64,000 nt of DNA, from positions 2,544,016 through 2,608,015 of the forward strand of contig CP078014.1 of the NCBI GenBank assembly GCA_020544565.1. The letters run 5' to 3'. A program made the translations under genes and the position numbers. This DNA comes from Bradyrhizobiaceae bacterium (lineage in GTDB: Bacteria > Pseudomonadota > Alphaproteobacteria > Rhizobiales > Xanthobacteraceae). The number at the start of each line of letters is the position of its first letter. Position 1 is the first letter of the stretch. A model generated the notes under the pieces. The model did not search any database. It worked only from the letters and a program-made list of their open reading frames with translations, and was not told the DNA's origin. Below are positions 38,912 through 47,039 of this stretch, in pieces.

Positions 38912-39205
38912 ATGCGGACCACAGGACTGGCGATTTTGGCTGCGGCGATGGCGCTGGCCGTGACGGCTCCGGCGCAGGCCACCTCGGTCCCACCCTTCAA
39001 GGGCAACGACACCGGAGGCATCATCGCCTACTCGCTCTACCAGCAGGGCGTGGACGTCAAGGCGCTGGCGCTGGACCATTGCGCCCGCTACGGCAAGTCG
39101 GTGAAGCTCACCGGCGTCGATGCGCAATATGGCGGCTATATTTCCTTCGCCTGCGTCTGGGTCCATCCGGGCCATATCGACCGCCCGCTGCGCGCGGCCT
39201 ATTAG
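38912..39205 (+). CDS. Small exported protein, unknown function
   Basis: A 97-residue protein with a signal peptide (TTGLAILAAAMALAVTAPAQA) and a mature part of about 73 residues. That part has two cysteines (LDHCARYGK and SFACVWVHPG) likely forming one disulfide, and a Gly/Tyr-rich middle. A strong GGAGGAG ribosome-binding site supports the start. A DUF3617 gene starts 43 bases downstream, so the two may be cotranscribed. Family not recognised. Confidence 0.75.
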   Translation: MRTTGLAILAAAMALAVTAPAQATSVPPFKGNDTGGIIAYSLYQQGVDVKALALDHCARYGKSVKLTGVDAQYGGYISFACVWVHPGHIDRPLRAAY

Positions 39206-39248
39206 AGACACCCGCCGCCGTCCCGCACAACCATCCGGGGATCATGTG

Positions 39249-39815
39249 ATGACGGCTCATTCAAATATCCGAAACCGCAAGCGGCGGTGGCGCGCCGGAG
39301 CCGCGGGGCTGTGCGCCGTCACGGTCGTTGCCGCGGGAGCGGCGCTGGCAGATCCGGTGGAGATGCCGACCCGCAAGCCGGGGCTGTGGGAGATCAAGGT
39401 CAATGCCGGCGGCCAGATGCCGGCGATGACCATGCAGCAATGCACCGACGCCACCACCGACAAGGACATGGCGACCACCTTCAGCCCGATGGCCAAGGAG
39501 ATGTGCGCGCGGCAGGATATCCAGAAGACCGCGACCGGTCTCGCGATCGAGTCCACCTGCAATGTCGGCGGCATGACCTCGGTGTCGCACACCGAAATCA
39601 GCGGCGACTTCAACTCGGCCTACACCGTGAAGGTGACCGCGAAACACAGCGGCGGACCGGCCGGCATGCCGGCGGAAACCAGCACCACCATGGAGGCCAG
39701 ATGGGCCGGCCCCTGCAAGGCGACCCAGAAGGCCGGCGACATCGTCATGCCCGGCGGCGTCACGATCAACATCAAGGACATGCAGGCGCTGCGCGCCATG
39801 ATACCGAAGCGCTAA
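39249..39815 (+). CDS. DUF3617 family exported protein
   Basis: A 188-residue exported protein with a signal peptide (AGAAGLCAVTVVAAGAALA). The mature part matches DUF3617 as I recall it: the opening RKPGLWEIKVN, a pair of cysteines in TMQQCTDAT and KEMCARQD, GLAIESTCNVGGMTSVSHTEISG, and a final WAGPCKATQKAGD with another cysteine. The family's role is unknown; members are periplasmic and cysteine-rich. GGGGAT precedes the ATG. A bidirectional hairpin terminator follows at 39861. Confidence 0.82.
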   Translation: MTAHSNIRNRKRRWRAGAAGLCAVTVVAAGAALADPVEMPTRKPGLWEIKVNAGGQMPAMTMQQCTDATTDKDMATTFSPMAKEMCARQDIQKTATGLAIESTCNVGGMTSVSHTEISGDFNSAYTVKVTAKHSGGPAGMPAETSTTMEARWAGPCKATQKAGDIVMPGGVTINIKDMQALRAMIPKR

Positions 39816-39860
39816 CGCGCCGCGCGTCCCGTCCGCCCGACGGGTTTCACCGCACAACGA

Positions 39861-39894
39861 AAACCGCCCGCTCGCGATCGCGAACGGGCGGTTT
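39861..39894. terminator. Bidirectional terminator
   Basis: A perfect 10-bp stem (AAACCGCCCG at 39861-39870 and CGGGCGGTTT at 39885-39894) with A-rich left and T-rich right flanks. It lies between the convergent DUF3617 and DUF2852 genes and could serve both. Confidence 0.65.
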
Positions 39895-39963
39895 CCGTTT
39901 CGGCCCGAGGGCGGGGGCGCTCCTCGGGCAACAATCCGCGTTCAGGCCTGTCGCCGTCCCGCC

Positions 39964-40470
39964 TCAGCCCTGCGGCTGGTCGTTGGGCGGCGTCGGGCGC
40001 TGCTTGTGCTGCGCCATGAAGGCGTCGAACTCTTCCTTGTCGCGGGCATGACGCAGACGTTCGAGGAAGTCCTTGAACTCCTTCTGCTCCTCCTCGAGGC
40101 GGCGCAGCGTCTCCATGCGGTAGTCGTCGAAGGCGCGGTTGCCGCTCGACGGCGCGTAATAGCCGCGGCCGTCCATGCGGCCGCGCATGCGGTCCATCTT
40201 CTCCTGCATCCGTTCCATCTTGTCGGCCCAGCGGCCATGACGATCGTGCGACCAGCAACCCATGTTTTTGCTCCAGAGCGAGTAGGCGAGAATGGCAAGG
40301 CCGATCGGCCACCAGATGATGAAGCCGGCGACCATCAGAAGAATCCGCGCCGGGTGGAACGGCGGATAAAAGCCGCGGTCCCGGCGGTCGAAGTCGTCGC
40401 GCGGTCCGCCCCAGGCAGGACGGCCCCATTTGTCGAGATGTGCGGTGTTGGCGTCTGCGGTGTTCGCCAT
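39964..40470 (-). CDS. DUF2852 membrane protein
   Basis: A 168-residue protein of the DUF2852 family. One hydrophobic segment (ILLMVAGFIIWWPIGLAILAY, about residues 43-63) is followed by SLWSKNMGCWSHDRHGRW and a long charged coiled coil (residues 80-150, KMERMQEKMDRMRGRMDGR, LRRLEEEQKEFKDFLERLR). AGGAGG lies 7 bases before the ATG. The promoter region carries a perfect 21-bp palindrome at 40495-40515, the kind a TetR dimer binds, and the gene next to it encodes a TetR regulator. Function unknown. Confidence 0.85.
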   Translation of the reverse strand: MANTADANTAHLDKWGRPAWGGPRDDFDRRDRGFYPPFHPARILLMVAGFIIWWPIGLAILAYSLWSKNMGCWSHDRHGRWADKMERMQEKMDRMRGRMDGRGYYAPSSGNRAFDDYRMETLRRLEEEQKEFKDFLERLRHARDKEEFDAFMAQHKQRPTPPNDQPQG

Positions 40471-40483
40471 CGGCTTCCTCCTG

Positions 40484-40515
40484 TTCACGCGGACGTGAAT
40501 GTAAATAACATTCAC
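40484..40515. promoter_or_regulatory. Overlapping palindromes, candidate TetR operator
   Basis: GTGAATGT at 40495-40502 and ACATTCAC at 40508-40515 form a perfect 8-bp inverted repeat around AAATA. A second, overlapping inverted repeat is TTCACG (40484-40489) and CGTGAA (40494-40499). So three alternating half-sites of the type TTCAC/GTGAA lie 14-45 bases upstream of the DUF2852 start, where a repressor would block RNA polymerase. Confidence 0.7.
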
Positions 40516-40569
40516 ATAGATAAAACATCCAGAGGTTTTGTCAAGATGGCCGAGGCGGCGTCGAAGCAA

Positions 40570-41235
40570 TTATCGCGGGGGTGCGGCACCGGGCCGCTGG
40601 TCGGTGGGGAAACCGAGACCCTTGAGATAGATCAGCACCCCGGCTTCCAGCAGATCCTCCGCCGACATCGGCAGCTTGCGGCGGGCGGCGTCGCCGCGCG
40701 CGAACAGCGAGGCGATGCCGTGGGACAGCGACCAGATGTGCAGCGCCATCATCAAAGCGGGCGGCCGCGGCACGTTGGGCGGGGCCATCGCCGCCAGCCG
40801 CTCGGATGCCGCGCGGATGATGGCGAAGGCGCGCTCGCTCGCCACCAGCAGCGCCGGATTGCTTTCCAGCGGCAGCCCGGATTCGAACATCGCCGAATAG
40901 AACGCGGGATTCTCGCGGGCGAAGGCGAGATAAGCCTTGCCGACGCGCTGGAACGCGGTCGGCGTGTCGGGGCGGCCGTCGTCCCACGCCGCCGTCAAGC
41001 GCGCCTCGAACTGCTCGAAGCCCTGCTGCGCCACGCTGGCCAGCAATTCGTCGCGGTCGCGGAAATGGCGGTAGGGCGCAGCCGGGCTCACCCCCGCCGA
41101 GCGCGCGGCCTCGGCGAAGGTGAAGCCGGCCGGCCCCTTCTGCGCGATCAGGTCGAGCGCGGCCTGCATCAGCGCTTCCTTCAGATTGCCGTGATGATAG
41201 CCGCCCTCGCGGCGGCCGCGCTTGTTCCAGTTCAT
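40570..41235 (-). CDS. TetR/AcrR family transcriptional regulator
   Basis: A 221-residue regulator. The N-terminal HTH is at about residues 15-62 (NLKEALMQAALDLIAQKGPA, TFAEAARSAGVSPAAPYRHF). The C-terminal ligand/dimer domain has HIWSLSHGIASLFA, the feature of the WHG-type TetR C-terminal domain. It ends 55 bases upstream of the nearest half-site of the palindromic operator of the DUF2852 gene, on the same strand, so it may read into that gene and also repress it. A dispersed palindrome sits upstream of its start (41295-41343). Ligand unknown. Confidence 0.9.
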   Translation of the reverse strand: MNWNKRGRREGGYHHGNLKEALMQAALDLIAQKGPAGFTFAEAARSAGVSPAAPYRHFRDRDELLASVAQQGFEQFEARLTAAWDDGRPDTPTAFQRVGKAYLAFARENPAFYSAMFESGLPLESNPALLVASERAFAIIRAASERLAAMAPPNVPRPPALMMALHIWSLSHGIASLFARGDAARRKLPMSAEDLLEAGVLIYLKGLGFPTDQRPGAAPPR

Positions 41236-41294
41236 GGGCGGTCCGCACCTGTCATGTGAACGGGCTTTACATCACTTCGCCGCCGGGGTCACTA

Positions 41295-41343
41295 GAGCAT
41301 GATCACGAAAAGTGGGAACCGGTTTTCGGAAAAGATCATGCTC
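41295..41343. repeat. Dispersed palindrome of the GAGCATGATC type
   Basis: GAGCATGATC at 41295-41304 is inverted as GATCATGCTC at 41334-41343, with a further AAAA...CCGGTTTT symmetry between. I recall this as one of the commonest intergenic palindromes of Rhizobiales. It lies between the ybgC end and the TetR start. Confidence 0.85.
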
Positions 41344-41396
41344 AAGCAAAAAGATAAACGGGGTGTCTGAGGCAACAAGCACGCCGGCGTGGCCGG

Positions 41397-41876
41397 CTAT
41401 CCCGCGTCCTGATCGGCCTTCATGGCGATGCGCAGCGCCTTGGGGATCGGCCGGGCGCGGCCGCCGGAGACGAAGGCGACCTTGACCCGCGCCTCCACCA
41501 GCACCTCGTCGCCGCGCCTGACCTGCTGGAACAGGGTGATCGACGCCCCCTTCACTTCCGCCGGCATGGTGACGACGTCGAGCAGATCGTCCATCCGCGC
41601 CGGCTTCAGATACTCGATCTGCATGGCGCGGACCACGAAGGCGAAGCCCGGCGCCTCACTCTCGGCATCGGCGAACAGCGCGCGCTGGTCGGCGCCCAGC
41701 AGCCGCAGATAATTGGTGCGGCCGCGCTCCATGAAGCGCAGATAGTTGGCGTGATAGACGATGCCGGTGAAATCCGTGTCCTCGTAATAGACGCGAACGT
41801 GCATGTGATGGCGGCCGTCGCGGATGTTGCCGTCGAGGGCGGCGCGGGACGCCGGCACGTCGATCGGTCCGCTCAT
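41397..41876 (-). CDS. ybgC: YbgC/FadM-type acyl-CoA thioesterase
   Basis: A 159-residue hot-dog-fold thioesterase. The active-site helix region is RVYYEDTDFTGIVYHANYLR, with the catalytic Asp and His-Asn of the 4HBT family, followed by FMERGRTNYLRLLG. YbgC is usually part of the tol-pal operon; here its start overlaps the stop of an ArsR-type gene by 4 bases (ATGA), and no tol gene follows. It may be the displaced tol-pal ybgC or a paralogue. The chain starts with a 20-residue extension; the ATG at 41876 is set by the overlap. Confidence 0.85.
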   Translation of the reverse strand: MSGPIDVPASRAALDGNIRDGRHHMHVRVYYEDTDFTGIVYHANYLRFMERGRTNYLRLLGADQRALFADAESEAPGFAFVVRAMQIEYLKPARMDDLLDVVTMPAEVKGASITLFQQVRRGDEVLVEARVKVAFVSGGRARPIPKALRIAMKADQDAG

Positions 41877-42229
41877 GCCGTCCGCCGCCGCTTCGTCGCC
41901 GCCGGCGGCGCGCAATAGATGGCATACAGCGTCTTGAGCACGGCACGGACGTTGTCGGAGCCGATGCGGTAATACACCGTCTGCGCCTCGCGCCGGGTCG
42001 TCACCAGCCCTCCCGCGCGCATCTTGCCGAGATGCTGCGACAGCGCCCCCTGGCTCAATCCCACAATGGTGGCGAGGTCTCCGACCGAGCGCTCGCCGTC
42101 GAGCAGCTTGCACAGCACCAGCATACGCTTGGGATTGGCCATCCCTTCGAGCAATCGCGCGGCTTCCTCGGCGACGGCGCTGAGATCGTCGGACTTGCCG
42201 GTGGCGGCGGGAGCAGGTTTTCTTGACAT
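41873..42229 (-). CDS. bigR: ArsR-type BigR/SqrR-like persulfide-sensing repressor
   Basis: A 118-residue winged-helix ArsR family repressor. Two cysteines, Cys40 in MLVLCKLLDGE and Cys106 in YAIYCAPP, are 66 residues apart, the same spacing as Cys42 and Cys108 of BigR, which form a tetrasulfide or disulfide with reactive sulfur and release DNA. The recognition helix is LSQGALSQHLGKMRAGGLV. No metal-site motif of classic ArsR is seen. The ATG at 42229 lies within a palindromic operator (42228-42247), leaving no room for a normal ribosome-binding site; it could be leaderless, or start at ATG 42274. It is divergent from the sulfur-transport genes and overlaps ybgC. Confidence 0.85.
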   Translation of the reverse strand: MSRKPAPAATGKSDDLSAVAEEAARLLEGMANPKRMLVLCKLLDGERSVGDLATIVGLSQGALSQHLGKMRAGGLVTTRREAQTVYYRIGSDNVRAVLKTLYAIYCAPPAATKRRRTA

Positions 42230-42247
42230 ATTCGTATATCCGAATAT
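42228..42247. promoter_or_regulatory. Palindromic operator between bigR-like and DUF2892 genes
   Basis: ATATTCG at 42228-42234 and CGAATAT at 42241-42247 are perfect inverted repeats around TATATC, AT-rich like known BigR boxes. The right edge is 42 bases before the DUF2892 start, so one dimer could block both divergent promoters. Confidence 0.75.
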
Positions 42248-42289
42248 ACTTAATCTAGTAACTATCTCAGACATGCTCACGAGGGCGTC

Positions 42290-42508
42290 ATGGCCAATAT
42301 CGGTTCCGCCGACCGCACGATTCGCTTCGTCATCGGTTTCCTGCTTATCGTGCTTCCGTTCATTGCGCCAACAGCATCGTGGTTCGCCCCTCTAGGCAAT
42401 TGGACGTGGGTCGTGGTCGCCGTGGGGATCGTGATGGTCGTGACCGCGGCGCTACGCATCTGCCCGGCTTACGCCGTGTTCGGCATCACCAGCTGTCCCC
42501 GCAAATAA
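42290..42508 (+). CDS. DUF2892 (YgaP-like transmembrane) protein
   Basis: A 72-residue inner-membrane protein with two transmembrane helices (residues 11-26 and 38-55) and the motif RICPAYAVFGITSCP with two cysteines. It matches DUF2892, the membrane segment that follows rhodanese in YgaP. Such free-standing copies are typical of BigR-controlled sulfur operons. GAGGG precedes the ATG. It is the first gene of the cassette; no rhodanese or persulfide dioxygenase accompanies it. Confidence 0.87.
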   Translation: MANIGSADRTIRFVIGFLLIVLPFIAPTASWFAPLGNWTWVVVAVGIVMVVTAALRICPAYAVFGITSCPRK

Positions 42509-42534
42509 CGCACCCTCGATCAGCGGAGCCTCCG

Positions 42535-43080
42535 ATGACCTCGATCACCGACACCCGCCCGCTGGCGCGCGCCAGCGGCATCGACTGGACGCCCTACCTG
42601 ATCGGCGCCGGCATTGGCGTGCTCAGTTGGGTCGTCTTCGTCGTCGTCAACAACCCGCTCGGCATCACCACCGCGCTGTCGCAGGCGTCCGGCGGCGTCG
42701 CCGCATCCATCTGGGGTAGCGATTTCGTCGCGCGCAACGCCTATTGGGCCAAGAACGCCTTCAAGCTCGACTACGGCATGCTGTTCCTCGCCGGCACGCT
42801 GCTCGGCGGCTTTCTGTCGGCGGTGCTGGCCGGAACGTGGAAGCTCGAAACGGTGCCATCGATCTGGGCGGAGCGTTTCGGCCCCTGCGTCATGCGGCGC
42901 TACGCCGTGGCGTTCCTCGGCGGCGTCATCACCATGGTCGGCGCGCGCCTCGCCAACGGCTGCACCAGCGGCAACGGCATTTCCGGCGGGCTGCAACTGG
43001 CGCTGAGCGGCTGGCTGTTCCTCGCCGTCATGTTCCCCGTTGGCATCGTCACGGCCTTCGCCCTGTTCGGCCGGCGCTGA
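42535..43080 (+). CDS. YeeE/YedE-type sulfur transporter, N-half
   Basis: A 181-residue membrane protein of the YeeE/YedE (DUF395) family, whose well-studied members import thiosulfate through cysteine relays. There are about four to five hydrophobic segments and the signature RLANGCTSGNGISGGLQLAL near residue 140, with the conserved cysteine. In many bacteria this family is split into two short proteins; this one and the next are that pair. It begins 26 bases after the DUF2892 stop. Confidence 0.9.
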   Translation: MTSITDTRPLARASGIDWTPYLIGAGIGVLSWVVFVVVNNPLGITTALSQASGGVAASIWGSDFVARNAYWAKNAFKLDYGMLFLAGTLLGGFLSAVLAGTWKLETVPSIWAERFGPCVMRRYAVAFLGGVITMVGARLANGCTSGNGISGGLQLALSGWLFLAVMFPVGIVTAFALFGRR

Positions 43081-43097
43081 GATCAAGGAGACCAGCC

Positions 43098-43652
43098 ATG
43101 CTTCCCGTCACCGGCACCAGCCTCCTCGTCCTCGCAGTCGTGTTCGGCGCCGCCTTCGGCTTCCTGCTCCATCGCGGCCGCGTCGCCGACTACGACACCA
43201 TCATCGGCCAGTTCCTGCTCAAGGACTTCACCGTCCTCAAGATCATGCTCACCGCCATCATCGTCGGCGGCATCGGCGTGTTCGTTCTGGTGCAGCTCGG
43301 CTACGCCAAGTTCCACATCAAGCCGGCGGACATGCTGGCGATCAGCCTCGGCGCCGCGCTGTTCGGCATCGGCATGGTGCTCTACGGCTATTGCCCGGGC
43401 ACCGCGCTGGCCGCGATCGGCGGCGGCAGCCTGCACGCGCTGGTCGGCGCGGCCGGCATGCTGGTGGGCGGCATGGTCTACGCACTGTCGTTCGACTGGG
43501 TGAAGGCTACCATCCTGCCGGTGGGCGCCATGGGCAAGGTGCAGCTGCCGGCGCTGCTCGGCGTCAGCGCGCCGGTGATCTTTGGTGTTCTGGCGGTGGT
43601 GGCGCTGATCTTCTTCGCGCTGCTCGAACGCGGCGCGGCGCGGCGGTCCTAA
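43098..43652 (+). CDS. YeeE/YedE-type sulfur transporter, C-half
   Basis: A 184-residue partner of the preceding gene. It has about five hydrophobic segments, the family motif [20 protein letters not shown] near residue 95 with the conserved cysteine, and a DWVK loop. AAGGAG lies 8 bases before the ATG. It ends the cassette, and its stop overlaps the ruvB stop from the other strand by 4 bases. Together with the first half it would form a channel for thiosulfate or a related sulfur species. Confidence 0.9.
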   Translation: MLPVTGTSLLVLAVVFGAAFGFLLHRGRVADYDTIIGQFLLKDFTVLKIMLTAIIVGGIGVFVLVQLGYAKFHIKPADMLAISLGAALFGIGMVLYGYCPGTALAAIGGGSLHALVGAAGMLVGGMVYALSFDWVKATILPVGAMGKVQLPALLGVSAPVIFGVLAVVALIFFALLERGAARRS

Positions 43653-44695
43653 CCCTCGTCCTCGTTCGAGCCGAACAGACCGAACTGTCCCGCATCGCGC
43701 GACGGCTCGGCGAGGCCGAGATGCCGGAAGGCGTGCGAGGTCAGCAAACGCCCGCGCGGCGTGCGCTGCAGGTAGCCGCACTGGATCAGATACGGCTCGA
43801 TGATGTCCTCGATGGCGTCGCGCGGCTCCGACAGCGCCGCCGCCATGGTCTCGACCCCGACCGGGCCGCCGCCATAGTTAAGCGCGATGGTCGTCAGATA
43901 ACGGCGGTCCATGGCATCGAGCCCGGCCTTGTCGACCTCGAGCGCGCCGAGCGCGTTGTCGGCAAGGGCGCGGTCGATGGCGCTGGCGTCGGCGGCCTCG
44001 GCGAAATCGCGCACGCGCCGCAGCAGGCGTCCGGCGATGCGCGGCGTGCCGCGGGCGCGCCGCGCAATCTCGTTGGCGCCGTCCGGCGTCATGCCGATGC
44101 CGAGCACCCGCGCGCCGCGGGTGACGATCTTCTCCAGTTCGTCCTCGGTGTAGAAATTCAGCCGCACCGGAATGCCGAAGCGATCGCGCAGCGGATTGGT
44201 CAACAGCCCCGCGCGCGTCGTCGCCCCCACCAGCGTGAATTTGGCGAGATCGATCTTCACCGAGCGCGCCGCCGGGCCCTCGCCGATGATCAGATCGAGC
44301 TGAAAATCCTCCATCGCCGGATAGAGCACCTCCTCCACCTGCGGGCTGAGACGATGGATCTCGTCGATGAACAGCACGTCGCGCTCTTCGAGATTGGTCA
44401 GCAGGGCGGCGAGATCGCCCGCTTTGGCGATCACCGGCCCTGAGGTGGCGCGGAAGCCGACGCCCAGTTCGCGCGCCACGATCTGCGCCAGCGTGGTCTT
44501 GCCCAGCCCCGGCGGACCGACGAACAGCACGTGGTCGAGCGCCTCGCCGCGCTTGCGCGCAGCGTCGATGAACACCTGGAGATTGGCGCGGGCCTGGGCC
44601 TGGCCGACGAACTCCGACAGGTTCTGCGGCCGCAGCGAGGTGTCGCCGATATCGTCGGCGCGGCGCTCGGGGGTGACGATGCGGGACGAGGTCAT
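43649..44695 (-). CDS. ruvB: Holliday junction branch-migration ATPase RuvB
   Basis: The motor of the RuvAB complex: hexameric rings pump DNA through the Holliday junction held by RuvA. The 348-residue protein has the opening [20 protein letters not shown], Walker [18 protein letters not shown] near 61, Walker [11 protein letters not shown] near 110, sensor [20 protein letters not shown] near 157, and the C-terminal winged helix with [13 protein letters not shown]. The start overlaps the stop of the membrane gene before it by 4 bases (ATGA). Confidence 0.97.
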   Translation of the reverse strand: MTSSRIVTPERRADDIGDTSLRPQNLSEFVGQAQARANLQVFIDAARKRGEALDHVLFVGPPGLGKTTLAQIVARELGVGFRATSGPVIAKAGDLAALLTNLEERDVLFIDEIHRLSPQVEEVLYPAMEDFQLDLIIGEGPAARSVKIDLAKFTLVGATTRAGLLTNPLRDRFGIPVRLNFYTEDELEKIVTRGARVLGIGMTPDGANEIARRARGTPRIAGRLLRRVRDFAEAADASAIDRALADNALGALEVDKAGLDAMDRRYLTTIALNYGGGPVGVETMAAALSEPRDAIEDIIEPYLIQCGYLQRTPRGRLLTSHAFRHLGLAEPSRDAGQFGLFGSNEDEG

Positions 44696-45180
44696 AGGAT
44701 CGCTCCGGCGCGGGCGGACAGAATGGATGGCAGAGACCAGCGGCGCACGATGAGCCAGCAGATCAAGGTGGCGAGGCCACAGGTGACGCCCAGCATCGGC
44801 GGCACGCCGTCACCCTCGCGCAGCGCCGCCGCCTGCCCGAATACGAGTTCCGCCGCCACGCCGACCGCGAGGCCGGTGAGAAGCGCGAACAGCCAGCCCA
44901 TCCGACCGAAAAAAGCCAGCCACAGCGCGACCAGCGCCCCGGCCAGCACCGCAGGCGCGAGCCCCATCACATAGCTGAGCGGCACGGCGTAGATCAACGC
45001 GAAGGCGGCGATCACGAACATCGAGCCGGAGGCATCGGGCGTCCAGCCGAAGCCGACGAGGGCGACCAGCAGCATGAAGATCACCGCGCCCACCGGCGGC
45101 CCGACTAGCGCGAACACCAACACGATCAGCGCGAAGCGCAGCACGCGCTCAAGGATCGTCGGCTGGGCGGGCGCTGTCAT
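44692..45180 (-). CDS. Membrane protein in ruv operon, unknown function
   Basis: A 162-residue protein with about four transmembrane segments (residues 12-45, 52-78, 79-112, 128-147) and almost no charged residues between them. It overlaps its neighbours on both sides by 4 bases (ATGA at 45177-45180 and at 44692-44695), so it is translated with ruvB. It resembles the gene before it in composition and order of segments, and the two may be distant paralogues. Nothing suggests a role in recombination. Confidence 0.75.
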   Translation of the reverse strand: MTAPAQPTILERVLRFALIVLVFALVGPPVGAVIFMLLVALVGFGWTPDASGSMFVIAAFALIYAVPLSYVMGLAPAVLAGALVALWLAFFGRMGWLFALLTGLAVGVAAELVFGQAAALREGDGVPPMLGVTCGLATLICWLIVRRWSLPSILSARAGAIL

Positions 45181-45713
45181 GATCTCTGTTTAACCCGATG
45201 CAGCGGCCGGGCAAGCCACCAGCACAGGCTGGAGGCGATCAATGCGAGCGCGCCCAGCACGGCGCACAGCGCCGCCGCCTGCGGCCATGACGACACCACC
45301 GGCAGGATCAACAGCGCGGCGAGGCCGGGCCGCACGAACAGGCCGAAACCGACGAAGCCCGCCACCGCGATCGCCGCCATGATCCACGCCACCCAGATGG
45401 CGTTGCGGCCGCCATAGATCGCGATCCAGCCAAACAGGATTCCGGCGGCGAGCGCCGGCAGGAACGCGGCGCGCAGGGCTACCACGGCAAGCAGCCACGC
45501 CGCATACGACACCACCGCGCGCAGCATCCCGAGATCGAGCCATACCAGCAGCGCATCGACCAGCCGGGCGCCCAGCGCGCCGACCACCAGCGAGACGATG
45601 GCGGCAATCACCAGTGGCCCGACGATGGCGAACACCGCCACGACGCCGCCGAACCGCGCCGCCTGCCGCAGCGCCGCGCCGCCGGCCGCGTCGTTCTGCG
45701 CGCTGCCGCTCAT
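45177..45713 (-). CDS. Membrane protein in ruv operon, unknown function
   Basis: A 178-residue protein with about five hydrophobic segments (residues 20-48, 50-80, 80-110, 112-140 and 142-168). Short strings such as [11 protein letters not shown] and FAIVGPLV resemble the [13 protein letters not shown] of the next gene, suggesting a common origin. Its start overlaps the ruvA stop by 4 bases and its end overlaps the next gene by 4 bases. Function unknown. Confidence 0.75.
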   Translation of the reverse strand: MSGSAQNDAAGGAALRQAARFGGVVAVFAIVGPLVIAAIVSLVVGALGARLVDALLVWLDLGMLRAVVSYAAWLLAVVALRAAFLPALAAGILFGWIAIYGGRNAIWVAWIMAAIAVAGFVGFGLFVRPGLAALLILPVVSSWPQAAALCAVLGALALIASSLCWWLARPLHRVKQRS

Positions 45714-46327
45714 CGCGACAGTTCCTTGAGGCCGAGGCGGATCAGTTGCGCGGTCTCGGCGTTGTCGCCGGCGGCGCGGGCGGCCGCGGCCACCGCGGCG
45801 GCGGCTTGCGGCTGGCCATAGCCGAGATTGACCAGCGCGGAGATCGCGTCGGTGACCGGACGCGGAGCGCGGTCGTCGTCGAGCGCGCCCGACAGATGCA
45901 CCACCGCCGGATCGACGCTGGCCAGCGCCGGGGTCTTGTCCTTGAGTTCGGTGACGATGCGCTCGGCCACCTTCGGCCCGACCCCCGGCGTGCGCGCCAC
46001 CGCCGCCTTGTCGCGCAGCGCGATGGCGTTGGCGAGCTCCTGCGGCGGCAGCGTCGAGAGCACCGCCAGCGCCACCTTGGCGCCGACGCCCTGCACCGTC
46101 TGCAACAGGCGGAACCATTCGCGTTCGGTGTCAGAGCGGAAGCCGAACAGCCGGATCTGGTCCTCGCGCACATAGGTCTCGATCGACAGCACGGCGGCTT
46201 CGCCCGGCGGCGGCAGCGCCTGCAGCGTCCGCGCCGCGCAATGCACCTGATAGCCGACGCCTTGCACGTCGAGGATCACATAGTCCTCGCCGTAAGAATC
46301 GATCAGACCCTTGAGCTTTCCGATCAC
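45710..46327 (-). CDS. ruvA: Holliday junction DNA-binding protein RuvA
   Basis: A 205-residue protein that forms tetramers holding the four-way junction flat for RuvB. Domain I is the OB fold ([20 protein letters not shown]), domain II the two helix-hairpin-helix motifs ([15 protein letters not shown] and [12 protein letters not shown] near residues 75-125), and domain III the RuvB-contacting UBA-like C-terminus ([16 protein letters not shown]). The start is GTG at 46327. First of ruvA-orf-orf-ruvB. Confidence 0.96.
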   Translation of the reverse strand: MIGKLKGLIDSYGEDYVILDVQGVGYQVHCAARTLQALPPPGEAAVLSIETYVREDQIRLFGFRSDTEREWFRLLQTVQGVGAKVALAVLSTLPPQELANAIALRDKAAVARTPGVGPKVAERIVTELKDKTPALASVDPAVVHLSGALDDDRAPRPVTDAISALVNLGYGQPQAAAAVAAAARAAGDNAETAQLIRLGLKELSR

Positions 46328-46336
46328 GATGCCGCC

Positions 46337-46954
46337 CTATCTTGTGGCGATGGCCGCGGCCGCGCCCGCCATCACTCCGCTGCCGATGCGGTTGAGCAGC
46401 TTCACGGCCCGCGGACTGCGGAACAGATTGCGCGCCTTGGCCGCGGCCAGCGCGTAGCCTCCCAGCACCAACGTCAGCACCACCGCGACGATGCCGGCAA
46501 GCTCGGCGTAGCTGACGAGATCGACGCGCGACACGTCGATCAGCGCCGGCGTCAGCGCGATATAGAACGCGATGGTCTTGGGATTACCAAGGGTGAGCAG
46601 GAGCCCGCCAAGAAACGAGCGCAACGGCTTGCCGTCGACATTGTCGATCGTGGCAACATCGACCGGCATGGCCGGCGCGGTCCATAGCCGCCAGGCGATC
46701 AGCAGCAGATAGGCCGCGCCGGCGTATTTGATCACGGTGAAGATCATCGCGAAGCTCGTGGCCAACAGCGACAGGCCCAGCACCGCGATCGCGAGCCAGA
46801 TCAGATCGCCCAGAATGATGCCGCCGATGAAGGCGGGCACGCCCGCGGTGCCGCGGCCGATGACGCGCGCCACCAGCGCCGCGATGGCGGGCCCCGGAGA
46901 CGCGGCCGCCACCAGAATGGCAAAAGCGAAAATGGTCAGGGCGGGGATGGTCAT
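46337..46954 (-). CDS. LysE/RhtB family exporter
   Basis: A 205-residue inner-membrane exporter of the LysE/RhtB family (amino acids, homoserine lactones or related small molecules). It has about six transmembrane segments, the family opening FAFAILVAAASPGPAIAALV and the loop GLLLTLGNPKTIAFYIALTP. Its presence between ruvC and ruvA is unusual; the three are normally contiguous. It starts 85 bases after the ruvC stop and ends 9 bases before the ruvA start, so it can be cotranscribed. Substrate unknown. Confidence 0.9.
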   Translation of the reverse strand: MTIPALTIFAFAILVAAASPGPAIAALVARVIGRGTAGVPAFIGGIILGDLIWLAIAVLGLSLLATSFAMIFTVIKYAGAAYLLLIAWRLWTAPAMPVDVATIDNVDGKPLRSFLGGLLLTLGNPKTIAFYIALTPALIDVSRVDLVSYAELAGIVAVVLTLVLGGYALAAAKARNLFRSPRAVKLLNRIGSGVMAGAAAAIATR

Positions 46955-47039
46955 GACGATCTGGTCCCCGAACCACCAGCGCCGCGAACGGCCCGCGCAG
47001 GCGGCGGGAGCAGACTGCAGCTATGGATACCCGTCGCGC

